Shown in pieces: positions 1 through 9,238 of a stretch of 64,000 nt of DNA (positions within the stretch are counted from its first letter, which is position 1; every line of letters begins with the position of its first letter). The notes beneath the pieces are model-generated. The model was not told where the DNA came from and ran no database searches. It saw nothing but the letters and a program-made list of their open reading frames with translations. The stretch lies in the NCBI GenBank assembly GCA_031422295.1, contig JANOQM010000029.1:1-64000 (forward strand). The letters run 5' to 3'. The position numbers and the translations under genes were made by a program. The stretch comes from JANOMH01 sp031422295. Lineage in GTDB: Bacteria; Pseudomonadota; Alphaproteobacteria; Rhodobacterales; Rhodobacteraceae.

Positions 1-14
1 AACCCCGCCCTACG
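1..14 (-). repeat. Truncated copy of GTAGGGCGGGG palindromic repeat
   Basis: The first bases, read on the minus strand, give CGTAGGGCGGGGTT. This is the same head as the complete hairpin repeats at 47205-47255 and 59734-59787. The rest of the element lies outside the window. It sits just downstream of the minus-strand lipoprotein gene that ends at 26. Confidence 0.6.
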
Positions 15-25
15 GCTGGCTTATC

Positions 26-535
26 TCAAGTATGGCCCGCAAGGTAGACCAAAGGCAAATTGGGATCGGCGGGAATAAGGACTACAGCCTCCCCATCCGA
101 ACTTAACGTCACAAAGCCCGGAGTCCTTTCAACAATACGAAAGAACTCGTCTTTGTCGGAGAAACAATTCTTTGCCGAAATAAGTGCCGAATTAAACATA
201 GTAAGACTATAATATTCTGGGTCGAATTGGGTCAGATCAATCTCGGAAATTGAGTCTGCAAATAACCAATGATGCCCCAAATTCACTACCAGATCAATGC
301 TATCCGTCGGCAGAACTCGTGGACTAGAGTATTCAAACTCAACGAATGCACAACCAAACTTCCTCTCACTCGCAATCACATCGCCAACTTCATTGCCCGA
401 AAGGGCGGCCTCAACGCGTGATCTAATTGTTCCAAGTGACATACAAGCCGTCAGCGTGAATATCGAAAAAAAGGTCAGGGAAGTTCGTATCGTTGAACTC
501 GTTAGCGAGGCCCCATGGTCAGGCATGCCCCTCAC
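26..535 (-). CDS. Small putative lipoprotein of unknown function
   Basis: A 169-aa protein with a hydrophobic N-terminal stretch followed by a lipobox-like LTAC at about residues 28-31, so it is probably a membrane-anchored lipoprotein. No family was recognised in the mature part. The gene is visibly richer in A+T than its neighbours, which suggests recent acquisition or relaxed selection. The GTG start overlaps the rpoD stop codon (GTGA), which could couple the two translationally; an ATG three codons further in is the alternative start. It is followed by part of a palindromic repeat at the window edge. Confidence 0.6.
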   Translation of the reverse strand: MRGMPDHGASLTSSTIRTSLTFFSIFTLTACMSLGTIRSRVEAALSGNEVGDVIASERKFGCAFVEFEYSSPRVLPTDSIDLVVNLGHHWLFADSISEIDLTQFDPEYYSLTMFNSALISAKNCFSDKDEFFRIVERTPGFVTLSSDGEAVVLIPADPNLPLVYLAGHT

Positions 536-2517
536 TGATCCAGAAAACTCCGCAACTTCCTCGACCTGCTCGGATGCTTCAACTTCCTTAGCGCCTTCGC
601 CTCGATCTGCCGGATCCGCTCCCGTGTAACCGAAAACTGCTGTCCCACCTCTTCCAGCGTATGATCAGTATTCATCCCGATGCCAAACCGCATCCGCAAC
701 ACCCGCTCTTCGCGGGGGGTCAAGGATGCCAGCACCCGCGTCGTGGTCTCTTTCAGATTCTCCTGAATCGCCGAATCCAGCGGCAGGATCGCGTTCTTGT
801 CCTCGATGAAATCGCCAAGCTGCGAATCTTCCTCGTCGCCAATCGGGGTTTCAAGGGAAATCGGTTCCTTGGCGATTTTCATCACCTTGCGGACCTTTTC
901 CAGCGGCATTTGCAGCTTTTCGGCCAGTTCCTCGGGCGTTGGTTCGCGACCAATCTCATGCAGCATCTGCCGCCCGGTGCGGACCAGTTTATTGATCGTC
1001 TCGATCATATGCACCGGAATCCGGATCGTGCGGGCCTGATCGGCAATTGACCGGGTAATCGCCTGACGAATCCACCATGTCGCATAGGTTGAAAACTTAT
1101 ACCCGCGCCTATATTCGAACTTATCGACGGCCTTCATCAGGCCAATATTGCCTTCCTGAATCAAATCCAGAAACTGCAAGCCGCGATTGGTGTATTTCTT
1201 GGCGATTGAGATCACCAGACGCAAATTAGCCTCGACCATTTCTTTTTTGGCCTGACGGGCTTCTTTCTCGCCTTTTTGCACTTGCGCGACAATCCGGCGA
1301 AATTCAGTAATATCAACGCCGACATATTGGCCTACTTGCGCCATTTCCGCGCGCAATTCCTCGACCTTGCCCGTAGACCGCTCGACAAACGCCTGCCAAC
1401 CCCGACCCGCTTTCGCAGCCATCCGGTCCAGCCAAGTCGGGTCAAGTTCACAACCCCGATATTCGTCAACAAATTCACGCCGATTAATGCGGGCCTGATC
1501 GGCGAGCTTCACCATCGACGAATCAATCACCATGATCCGGCGGTTGATCCCATAAAGCTGATCAATCAACGCCTCGATCCGGTTGTTATGCAGATGCAGG
1601 GAGTTCACCAATTCGACAATTTCGGAGCGGAGTTTCTGATAAATCCCCTCGTCTTTCGCCGAAAACGTCGAATCCTCGTTCAACGTCGCCGACATCCGGG
1701 CATCCTGCATTTCGGACAAATGACCGAAATCGCGTGCAATAATCTCTAGCGTTTCCAACACACGCGGCTTTAATGCCGCTTCCATCGCAGCCAAAGACAT
1801 ATTGGCCTGCTCGTCGTCCTCGTCATCGTCTTCGCGCATGATCGGATTGCCATCGGCATCCAGATCCTCGGACTCTTCGCGCAGAACCGGTTCAACGACC
1901 CCCCCGGTCTCAACCACCGCCTCTTCAATCCCATCCTCGCCCAATTGCGTCCCGAATGTCGCCTCAAGGTCGATCACATCGCGCAGCAGAATATCCTCGG
2001 ACAGCAATTCGTCGCGCCAGATGGTGATCGCCTGAAATGTCAGCGGGCTTTCGCACAGGCCCAGAATCATCGTATTGCGGCCAGCCTCGATCCGCTTGGC
2101 GATGGCAATCTCGCCTTCGCGCGACAAGAGTTCAACCGAGCCCATTTCGCGCAGATACATCCGCACCGGATCATCGGTGCGGTCGAGTTTCTCGTTATCT
2201 GCGCCAGCAAGGGTAATTTCGCGCCCGCCGCCACCTGTGGTGGCCAGTTCGCGCGATGCGCCGTCCTCCTCGGTTTCCTCGGATTCCTCTTCCTCGGTGA
2301 CCTGAATGCCCATTTCCGACAGCATCGACATCACGTCTTCAATCTGGTCCGACGACACTTGTTCGGGGGGCAGAACCGCGTTCAGCTGGTCATAGGTGAT
2401 GTAGCCCCGCTCGCGTGCGTCAGCGATCATCTTCTTGACAGCAGCCTGGCTCATATCAAGTGAGATATCACCGTCATTGTCATCTTCTTTTTGATCGTCG
2501 CTGTCTTTCGCGGCCAT
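532..2517 (-). CDS. rpoD: RNA polymerase primary sigma factor RpoD (sigma-70)
   Basis: The housekeeping sigma factor, which directs core RNA polymerase to -35/-10 promoters. The 661-aa product has an acidic N-terminal region 1.1, region 1.2 (DDPVRMYLREMGSVELLSRE), a long acidic non-conserved domain, region 2 with RRGYKFSTYATWWIRQAI, and region 4.2 with the recognition helix VTRERIRQIEAKALRKLKHP near the C-terminus. The ATG at 2517 is chosen because GAGGAG lies just upstream and the protein then begins MAAKDSDDQ; a 28-codon upstream extension looks unlikely. It lies directly downstream of dnaG, the usual dnaG-rpoD part of the macromolecular synthesis operon. Confidence 0.97.
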   Translation of the reverse strand: MAAKDSDDQKEDDNDGDISLDMSQAAVKKMIADARERGYITYDQLNAVLPPEQVSSDQIEDVMSMLSEMGIQVTEEEESEETEEDGASRELATTGGGGREITLAGADNEKLDRTDDPVRMYLREMGSVELLSREGEIAIAKRIEAGRNTMILGLCESPLTFQAITIWRDELLSEDILLRDVIDLEATFGTQLGEDGIEEAVVETGGVVEPVLREESEDLDADGNPIMREDDDEDDEQANMSLAAMEAALKPRVLETLEIIARDFGHLSEMQDARMSATLNEDSTFSAKDEGIYQKLRSEIVELVNSLHLHNNRIEALIDQLYGINRRIMVIDSSMVKLADQARINRREFVDEYRGCELDPTWLDRMAAKAGRGWQAFVERSTGKVEELRAEMAQVGQYVGVDITEFRRIVAQVQKGEKEARQAKKEMVEANLRLVISIAKKYTNRGLQFLDLIQEGNIGLMKAVDKFEYRRGYKFSTYATWWIRQAITRSIADQARTIRIPVHMIETINKLVRTGRQMLHEIGREPTPEELAEKLQMPLEKVRKVMKIAKEPISLETPIGDEEDSQLGDFIEDKNAILPLDSAIQENLKETTTRVLASLTPREERVLRMRFGIGMNTDHTLEEVGQQFSVTRERIRQIEAKALRKLKHPSRSRKLRSFLDQ

Positions 2518-2636
2518 GGAAGGCTCCTCAAAAAGGGGTGATTCGGGCGATTCGGATTTGACCCGAATCAATCTGGTCATCGGGCGATTCGCAACCACCA
2601 ATGCCGGGTTTTTCTTAAGATGTGACTTCTGTTTGG

Positions 2637-4589
2637 CTAGCTAGGGCCGCGCTGGCCTTTGCCAAACCCGATCTGCCCCAAAAGTGCGTCCAGCGCGGAA
2701 CGTTCGTCCTTGTTCATCCGGGCCCCGTTTGGCCCGGTCTCATATTCCGTCTTATCCGCGCCGTCGCCCCGGTCGGCCCGGTCCAGCGCGCGGGCGGCCT
2801 GCCCCAGCCGCCAGGTCACGCCTTCATCGGCTAGGCCCAGAATATCCTCCATCGCCTCTTCAATCTCGCGGGCATGACCGCGGCGGGCGTTCAGTTTGGC
2901 CAGTTCTTCGGCCAGACACATCCGCGCCATATCGGCGTCACCGGGGCGGCGGATCGCCGGTGTCAAGGCTAGGTGGCGTTGCGCGAACAGCTTTTCAAGG
3001 GGCTCCGCCCCCAGATCGGCCGCAATAGCTGCGCGCAAATCCGGGCCCTGATGGCGCAGGATCGCGTCGCGCAGGGCCAGATGCCCCGGGCCCTGACACT
3101 CCATCTGCTCCAGATCGGCCTCAAACCCGGCCACGACATCCGGATTGGCAATCAGCGTGGCCAGAATGACCGCCTCGCGCAGCTGATACTCAACCTCCAC
3201 AGCACCGGCCAGAAGGCTGGCCTTGGCCCCGGCAGATGCCAGCGCGGGCAATTGTTTGGCATTTCCCCGCCCCGGCACGAATGCCGCCCGCGCCGCAGGT
3301 TTGCGCTGCCCGAACAGCGCCCAGCGCATCTGCTTGATCGCCTCGCCGTAATGGCCCCGGATCGACGGGTCCTTGATCGTGGCGATGACCGTGCGCAGAG
3401 TCTTGTCCAGCGTCGCCTTGCGCTCGGGGCTGTCAAATTCGCGCCCCGCAGTTTCGCGGCTCCACAGCAGATTGACCATCGGCACGGCGGCCTCCAGCAC
3501 GCTGCGCATCGCCGCCGCCCCCTGCGCCCGGATCAGGTCATCGGGGTCGAGGCCCTGGGGCAGGACCGCAAACCTTAACCCCTGCCCCGCCTCCAACAGC
3601 GGCAAGGCCAGATCAACCAGGCGCATCGCCGCCCGCTGCCCGGCAGTATCACCATCCAGCGTAATGATCGGCTCGGGCGACACCCGCCACATCAGGCGCA
3701 ACTGATCCTCGGTGATCGCCGTGCCAAGCGGGGCCACTACCGCGCCAAACCCGGCCTCACTCAGCGCAATGACATCCATATAGCCCTCAGCCACGACCAA
3801 GGGCTGACCTTTGCCCGCCGCCTCGCGCGCGGGGCCAATGTTATACAGGCCCCGGCCCTTGTCGAACAATTCGGTCTCGGGGGAATTGAGGTATTTCGCC
3901 TTGGCGCCTGCGTCCATCGCCCGCCCGCCCAGCGCAATCGCCCGGCCCCGCGCATCGCGGATCGGAAATATGATCCGCCCCCGGAACCGGTCAAACGGCG
4001 CGCCGCCACCATCCGGTACAGCGGCCAATCCGGCATCAATGACCAGCCCCGGATCAACCCCTTTGCCGGTAAGATGGGCAAACAGCCCCTGCCTTGCATC
4101 GGGGGCAAACCCAATGTCCCAGCGGCCCTGCGCCGCCTCGCTTAACCCGCGCTTGCCCAGATAGGCCCGCGCTTCCGCCGCCGCCCCGGTTTTCAGCTGC
4201 AGGCGGAACCATTGCACCGCCTGCTCCATCACCGCCACCAGCTGTGTCCGGCGGTCGGCCCTGACCTGAGCCTGCGGGTCACGCTCGGGCAGCGGCATGC
4301 CCACTTCGCGCGCCAGAATCTCCACCGCCTCAACGAAACTCACATTCTCGGTCTCGCGGACAAACGAAATCGCGTCGCCCTTGGCATGGCAGCCAAAGCA
4401 ATAGTAAAACCCCTTGCGGTCATCGACATGAAAAGACGCAGATTTTTCCTGATGGAACGGGCATGGGGCCCAGAAATCGCCTTTTCCCGGATTGGATTTG
4501 CGGTTGTCCCACATCACCTTGCGGCCAACAACCTGCCCCAAAGACAGCCTGCCGCGCAATTCGTCGATGAAACCGGGGGGCAGACTCAT
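2637..4589 (-). CDS. dnaG: DNA primase DnaG
   Basis: Synthesises RNA primers at the replication fork. Starting at MSLPPGFIDEL the protein is 650 aa. A CHC2 zinc finger is visible (C43, H46, C64, C67 in APCPFHQEK and YYCFGCHAKGD), followed by the primase core and the Toprim signature VVAEGYMDVIALSEAGF with downstream TLDGDTAGQ. The C-terminal helicase-binding region is divergent, as usual. An ATG three codons upstream (4598), preceded by GGGGGAT, is an equally plausible start. It lies about 120 bp upstream of rpoD on the same strand. Confidence 0.96.
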   Translation of the reverse strand: MSLPPGFIDELRGRLSLGQVVGRKVMWDNRKSNPGKGDFWAPCPFHQEKSASFHVDDRKGFYYCFGCHAKGDAISFVRETENVSFVEAVEILAREVGMPLPERDPQAQVRADRRTQLVAVMEQAVQWFRLQLKTGAAAEARAYLGKRGLSEAAQGRWDIGFAPDARQGLFAHLTGKGVDPGLVIDAGLAAVPDGGGAPFDRFRGRIIFPIRDARGRAIALGGRAMDAGAKAKYLNSPETELFDKGRGLYNIGPAREAAGKGQPLVVAEGYMDVIALSEAGFGAVVAPLGTAITEDQLRLMWRVSPEPIITLDGDTAGQRAAMRLVDLALPLLEAGQGLRFAVLPQGLDPDDLIRAQGAAAMRSVLEAAVPMVNLLWSRETAGREFDSPERKATLDKTLRTVIATIKDPSIRGHYGEAIKQMRWALFGQRKPAARAAFVPGRGNAKQLPALASAGAKASLLAGAVEVEYQLREAVILATLIANPDVVAGFEADLEQMECQGPGHLALRDAILRHQGPDLRAAIAADLGAEPLEKLFAQRHLALTPAIRRPGDADMARMCLAEELAKLNARRGHAREIEEAMEDILGLADEGVTWRLGQAARALDRADRGDGADKTEYETGPNGARMNKDERSALDALLGQIGFGKGQRGPS

Positions 4590-4639
4590 GGACGCCATTA
4601 TCCCCCGCCAGCCAATAAAGTCGAGAGCGCCCCTCGCAT

Positions 4640-4673
4640 TTTCGGAGTTGCAAAAATACCTCCGCCGGAGGCT
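4640..4673. repeat. Intergenic CCGCCGGAGG element, copy 1
   Basis: TTTCGGAGTTGCAAAAATACC followed by a self-complementary CTCCGCCGGAG core. The same layout (AAATACC plus a CCGCCGGAGG-like core) recurs at 15117-15155, 18822-18856 and 31543-31579, always between genes. Here it follows tadA on the minus strand. It may act as a 3'-end or terminator-like element; function is inferred only from position. Confidence 0.7.
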
Positions 4674-4681
4674 CCCGCCTC

Positions 4682-5137
4682 TCAACCCTCGCGCCGCTCC
4701 TTAAAAAACCCCGTCAGCAACGCCTCTGCCGCAGCAGCATCAATCCCCTCATACACGTCCGGCACATGATGACATTGCGGCTGCGCAAACACCCGCGCGC
4801 CCTGGGCCACGCCCCCTGACTTGGGGTCCGACGCGCCATAATACAGCCGGGCGATCCGCGCCGCAGCCACAGCACCCGCACACATCGCACAAGGTTCCAG
4901 CGTCACATACAGATCATGCCCCACCAACCGTTCGGACCCAAGCACCGCTGCAGCCGCCCGGATCGCCAGCACCTCGGCATGCGCCGTCGGATCGCATAAC
5001 TCCCGCGTCCGGTTTCCGGCCGCCGCCACGACCACGCCACCCGGCGACACCACCACAGCCCCCACTGGCACCTCGCCCCGCGCCCCGGCGGCGCGGGCTT
5101 CAACAAGGGCCTGATCCATATAGCTGGTGAACTTCAT
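4682..5137 (-). CDS. tadA: tRNA-specific adenosine deaminase TadA
   Basis: Deaminates A34 to inosine in the anticodon of tRNA-Arg(ACG), and is essential for decoding CGN codons. The 151-aa product has the cytidine-deaminase fold signatures: the zinc ligand and proton-shuttle motif H53-A-E55 (TAHAEVLAIR) and PCxxC (EPCAMCAGA, C83 and C86). Length is normal for the bacterial family. It is transcribed divergently from the pseudouridine synthase at 5201, so both promoters must lie in the 63 bp between them. Confidence 0.95.
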   Translation of the reverse strand: MKFTSYMDQALVEARAAGARGEVPVGAVVVSPGGVVVAAAGNRTRELCDPTAHAEVLAIRAAAAVLGSERLVGHDLYVTLEPCAMCAGAVAAARIARLYYGASDPKSGGVAQGARVFAQPQCHHVPDVYEGIDAAAAEALLTGFFKERREG

Positions 5138-5200
5138 GCCACTTGATGCCCCGGTCCCTGCTGCTCTGGCAAGAGTGGATCAAACCCGCTATGGGGCGAT

Positions 5201-6691
5201 ATGAGCAAAACCCCAGTCAAATCCACCCCCGGCAATAGAATTGCCAAAGTCCTCGCCCGCGCCGGCATCTCGTCGCGCCGTGACGCGGAAAAGATCATCG
5301 CCGAGGGGCGGGTCCGGGTGAATGGCAAAGTCATCGACAGCCCGGCGTTGAATATCACCGACACCGACCGCGTGTCCGTCGATGGCAAACTGGTGGCCGA
5401 ACCCGAGGCGGCGCGGCTGTGGCTGTATCACAAACCGCCGGGCCTCGTGACCACCGAAAAGGACGAACAGGGCCGCCAGACCGTATTCGAATCCCTGCCC
5501 GCCGACATGCCCCGTGTGATGTCGATCGGCAGGCTTGATATCACCTCCGAGGGCCTCTTGGTGCTGACCAATGACGGCGCGGTCAAGCGCAAGCTGGAAC
5601 TGCCCTCGACCGGCTGGCTGCGCCGCTACCGCGTGCGGATCAACGGCTCGGTATCCGAGGACCGGCTCGATCAGGTCCGCAAGGGTATCACCGTCGACGG
5701 CGTTGCCTATGCGCCGATGGGCGTGAATTTTGACCGCCAGCAAGGGGCCAATGCCTGGCTGACCTGCACGCTGGAGGAAGGCAAGAACCGCGAAATCAGG
5801 CGCACGATGGAAGCTATCGGCGTGGTGGTGAACCGGCTGATCCGGATCAGTTATGGGCCGTTCCAGCTGGGCAATCTGAAACCCGGCGAGGTGGAAGAAC
5901 TCAAACCCCGCATCGTACGCGACCAGCTGGGGCTGGACACAAGGCCGCAACCGACCCGCACCCGCAAAGCCAGCACCGATGCGGCCCCAGTGCCGACCGC
6001 CACCGCCACCCGCGCGGTCAAAGGCAAAACCGCCGCCATGCGCCCCGGTGCCAAGCCCGCCTTTGGCAAGGCCAAGGCCGACAGCACCGCCACCGCCCGC
6101 TACAGCACTGCGCCGCTAGATCCCGCTGCCGCGAAACCCAAGCGCGGCACAGGCCCCGCTTTTGACCCCGATGCCACAGCCAAGCGCCCCCGCGCGATGC
6201 GCGACAAACCGTCCCGTGCCCAGGGGGCATTGTCGCACAGCCGCAGACCTGTGTCTGACGCCCCCCCCACCGCCGAAACCAAACGCTTTCGCGCAGCGCA
6301 GGTCTTGGTGGCCCAAACATCACGGACCGATGGCGAAGCGGCAGACGCGCCAAAACCACGCCGCTTTACCCCCAGTGCCGCCAAAACCAACGCCCCCCGG
6401 TCCGAAGGCATGTTCAGCCGCGTGGCAAAACCCAAGCCGGATGACATCGCCACCACAGCTGACGGTCCAAAGCGGTTCGGCAAATCCGGCGGCTTCAAAA
6501 CCCACAAGGCCGCACGCACCTTCGATCCGGCTACTGCCGGTCAAACCCAATCCCGCCCCAAAGCAGAAAAATCCGGGGGCACCCGCCAAACCATGACCAA
6601 CCGTGACAGCGCCGGGCAACGACCAGACCGGCCAACCGCAGGTCCGCGGGTCCCCCGGGGGCCGCGCGGGGGGAAAGTTCGGCCCAAATAA
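5201..6691 (+). CDS. rluB: Ribosomal large-subunit pseudouridine synthase, RluB type, with long basic tail
   Basis: Converts a uridine in 23S rRNA helix 89/90 to pseudouridine. The 496-aa product has an N-terminal S4 RNA-binding domain (about residues 10-60, RIAKVLARAGISSRRDAEKI) and an RsuA/RluB catalytic domain with the GRLD motif around catalytic D113, then NREIRRTMEAIG. From about residue 245 it continues as roughly 250 residues of Lys/Arg/Pro/Ala-rich, low-complexity sequence ending in RGPRGGKVRPK. That tail is longer than in enteric RluB and is probably a disordered RNA-binding extension. The RluB rather than RluE/RsuA assignment is by overall similarity only. Confidence 0.9.
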   Translation: MSKTPVKSTPGNRIAKVLARAGISSRRDAEKIIAEGRVRVNGKVIDSPALNITDTDRVSVDGKLVAEPEAARLWLYHKPPGLVTTEKDEQGRQTVFESLPADMPRVMSIGRLDITSEGLLVLTNDGAVKRKLELPSTGWLRRYRVRINGSVSEDRLDQVRKGITVDGVAYAPMGVNFDRQQGANAWLTCTLEEGKNREIRRTMEAIGVVVNRLIRISYGPFQLGNLKPGEVEELKPRIVRDQLGLDTRPQPTRTRKASTDAAPVPTATATRAVKGKTAAMRPGAKPAFGKAKADSTATARYSTAPLDPAAAKPKRGTGPAFDPDATAKRPRAMRDKPSRAQGALSHSRRPVSDAPPTAETKRFRAAQVLVAQTSRTDGEAADAPKPRRFTPSAAKTNAPRSEGMFSRVAKPKPDDIATTADGPKRFGKSGGFKTHKAARTFDPATAGQTQSRPKAEKSGGTRQTMTNRDSAGQRPDRPTAGPRVPRGPRGGKVRPK

Positions 6692-6915
6692 CCACTTGAC
6701 GTTGGGGTAACTGCGGCCAATCGTGCCTGCTCAACATTAACATCCGCCGCAACCACCCTGTTTTTGCTGCCAAATACCTGCGCCAGCGCCCTATATCCTG
6801 TCATCCCGCCGTCACGCCGCTATGACAAAACCCGTGCAAACCAGATCCCGACGCTCGTATTTTCGCCCCTAGTTCCCACTTGTTAAGGCAGGCCTGCTCG
6901 GGGAATATGATTGCC

Positions 6916-7134
6916 ATGACACGATTGATCCTTTTAGCTTTTCTGGTGGCCGCGATGATGGCGGTTCTGTTGCTGGCCTTTGGGCCAACCCGACCTGCGT
7001 TTGACCGATCCGCGACCCGCCCCGCGCGGCCCCATAAGGAAGACACCATGCCCGCGACATTCCAGACCATCGCCTATGTGGTGCTGATCGTATTGATGTT
7101 CGGCGTGGCCACCGGCTGGCTGGGGGCCGCGTAA
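6916..7134 (+). CDS. Small membrane protein at head of TelA operon
   Basis: A roughly 72-aa protein with two hydrophobic segments: an N-terminal one (LILLAFLVAAMMAVLLLAF) and a C-terminal one (VVLIVLMFGVATGWLGAA), joined by a short basic linker. No family was recognised. The ATG at 6916 or the one three codons before it (6907) fits the GGGGA upstream; a further internal ATG at 7048 has its own AAGGAAG and could make just the second segment. Its stop codon overlaps the start of the XpaC-like gene (TAATG), so it very likely belongs to the same operon. Confidence 0.65.
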   Translation: MTRLILLAFLVAAMMAVLLLAFGPTRPAFDRSATRPARPHKEDTMPATFQTIAYVVLIVLMFGVATGWLGAA

Positions 7135-8012
7135 TGGCGCAGCGCTATGGCAGCAAATATTCCCCGTCCGGTGCAACTACCGGGCCAAAAGACCCGGCCA
7201 ATGCGCCGGTCGATGACCGGATCGTTGACGCCGCCGGGGCCAAGGCCACAATCCTGTTTGTGCCCGCCGCCGTGCTGGTGGCCTTCTCCATCGGTTCTGG
7301 CCCGGTCACGCTGGTCATTGCGTTAATCGCTGCAGCGATCCTGACGCTTGCCGCATGGCTGCTGCGCGACGGCCTGCGTGCCACGGCGGCCTATGATGCG
7401 CGGACCATCGCCCGCCGCCCGGCCCTGCCGCGCAAAATGCTGGCCTCGGCGCTGACCGGAATTGGCGTCGCCCTGGCCGCCTATACCGGCGACAGCGGAA
7501 TCATCGGCTCGGTCCTCTATGGGGCCGCAGCACTTGGCCTGCATGTCGCGGCCTTTGGGATTGACCCGCTGAAAGACAAGCGGATGGAAGGTGTGGACAG
7601 CTACCAACAGGATCGCGTCGCAAAAGTCGTGGACGAGGCCGGCGAATATCTTGCCGCCATCACCACCCATGCCGGCAGCCTGAACGACCGCGCCCTTGAC
7701 GTCCGCGTTGCCGCCTTTACCGCCGCCGCCCGCAAAATGATCCGTACGGTCGAAGAAGACCCGCGCGACCTGACCGAGGCGCGGCGCTACCTAGGCGTTT
7801 ATCTGATGGGGGCCCGTGACGCGACGGTCAAGTTTGTGGACCTTACAAAAAACAGCCCAAACCTTACAGATCGCGCCAACTATGAATCGCTGCTGACCGA
7901 TCTGGAACAGAACTTTGCCAGCCGCACTGCCAAAATGCTGGAATCTGGCAAGGCCGATATGGATATAGAAATCAAAGTCCTGCGCGACCGCCTGCAGCGC
8001 GAAGGCGTCTGA
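7134..8012 (+). CDS. XpaC-like (5-bromo-4-chloroindolyl phosphate hydrolysis family) membrane protein
   Basis: The 292-aa protein starts with a short polar N-terminus, has paired hydrophobic segments at about residues 40-85 and 100-140, and then a long helical cytoplasmic domain (from about 155) rich in Arg, Asp and Ala. This arrangement, and the TelA gene 29 bp downstream, match the XpaC family, which is regularly encoded beside telA. The biochemical role of the family is not established; the hydrolysis name comes from an old phenotype. Membrane location is predicted from sequence. Translation is probably coupled to the preceding small gene (TAATG). Confidence 0.75.
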   Translation: MAQRYGSKYSPSGATTGPKDPANAPVDDRIVDAAGAKATILFVPAAVLVAFSIGSGPVTLVIALIAAAILTLAAWLLRDGLRATAAYDARTIARRPALPRKMLASALTGIGVALAAYTGDSGIIGSVLYGAAALGLHVAAFGIDPLKDKRMEGVDSYQQDRVAKVVDEAGEYLAAITTHAGSLNDRALDVRVAAFTAAARKMIRTVEEDPRDLTEARRYLGVYLMGARDATVKFVDLTKNSPNLTDRANYESLLTDLEQNFASRTAKMLESGKADMDIEIKVLRDRLQREGV

Positions 8013-8041
8013 CCCATCCCCTGTTTAACGAGGAACACCCG

Positions 8042-9232
8042 ATGACCGACACGATCCAAGCCCAAGCCGAAGCCAGCCTGGCCGCCGCCGAAAGAATAAC
8101 CGCCGTGGTCCTGCCCGAACCCAACACCGCCATTGTGCCGCTGGCCGACGCCACGCCGCCAGTGGCCGACGCGATCCGCAAACGGATGTCCGAGATCAAC
8201 ATGGGCGACACCAATTCCATCGTCCGCTTCGGGTCGGGCGCGCAGGCCGAATTACAGGTGATCAGCCAGGCGATGCTTGCGGGGGTGCGTAACAAGGATG
8301 TCGGCCCCGCCGGGGACAGCCTGCGCAGCATCGTCACCACGATACGCGGCTTTTCGCTGTCCGAACTGGATGTCCGCCGCGAACGCAGCTTTCTGGAAAA
8401 ACTGCTGGGCCGGGCCGCACCCATGGCCCGTTTCGCCGCCAAATTCGAGGATGTGCAGGATCAGATCGACAAGATTACGGCGGACCTGATGAAGCATGAA
8501 CATGTCCTGCTCAAAGACATCGAATCGCTGGACCAGTTGTATGACAAGACCCTGAATTTCTACGACGAACTGGCGCTGTATATCGCCGCTGGTACCGAAA
8601 AGCTGGCCGAACTTGACAATGTGACCATCCCCGCCAAAGCCGCCGAAGTGGCCGCCGTGCCCGAAGATCAGGGCGTGATGAAGGCGCAGGAACTGCGCGA
8701 TCTGCGCTCTGCCCGCGATGATCTGGAGCGCCGGGTGCATGACCTGAAACTGACCCGTCAGGTCACCATGCAATCCCTGCCGTCAATCCGGCTGGTGCAG
8801 GAAAATGACAAATCATTGGTGACCAAGATCAACTCGACCTTGGTCAACACCGTGCCCTTGTGGGAAACCCAACTGGCACAGGCCGTCACCATCCAGCGCA
8901 GTGCCGAGGCGGCACAAGCCGTCCATGAGGCGAATGACCTGACCAACGAGCTGCTGAAATCCAACGCCGAAAATCTACGCGACGCCAACAAGGTAATTCG
9001 CGAAGAAATGGAGCGCGGGGTGTTTGATATCGAGGCGGTCAAGGCCGCCAATGAAAACCTGATTGCCACGATCAATGAAAGCCTCGCCATTGCCGACGAA
9101 GGCAAACGCAAACGGGCGGAAGCCGAGGTTGAGCTGATCAAGATGGAGCATGACCTGAAGGAAACCCTATCCTCCGCCAAGGCGCGCAATACCGGCACAG
9201 GTGCGGCCATCGGCACCGCGACGGGCGCATAA
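8042..9232 (+). CDS. telA: TelA / toxic-anion resistance family protein
   Basis: The 396-aa, soluble, mostly helical protein carries the TelA-family core: VRRERSFLEKLLGRAAP, then KFEDVQDQIDKITADLMKHE, LLKDIESLDQLYDKTLNFYDEL, and a C-terminal half with long coiled-coil-like stretches. Members are linked to tellurite resistance and envelope or antibiotic stress, but no reaction is known. It lies immediately after the XpaC-like gene and just before a DUF2927 lipoprotein, an arrangement typical of Rhodobacteraceae. The last residues are Gly/Ala/Thr-rich. Confidence 0.88.
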   Translation: MTDTIQAQAEASLAAAERITAVVLPEPNTAIVPLADATPPVADAIRKRMSEINMGDTNSIVRFGSGAQAELQVISQAMLAGVRNKDVGPAGDSLRSIVTTIRGFSLSELDVRRERSFLEKLLGRAAPMARFAAKFEDVQDQIDKITADLMKHEHVLLKDIESLDQLYDKTLNFYDELALYIAAGTEKLAELDNVTIPAKAAEVAAVPEDQGVMKAQELRDLRSARDDLERRVHDLKLTRQVTMQSLPSIRLVQENDKSLVTKINSTLVNTVPLWETQLAQAVTIQRSAEAAQAVHEANDLTNELLKSNAENLRDANKVIREEMERGVFDIEAVKAANENLIATINESLAIADEGKRKRAEAEVELIKMEHDLKETLSSAKARNTGTGAAIGTATGA

Positions 9233-9238
9233 TTCCTG

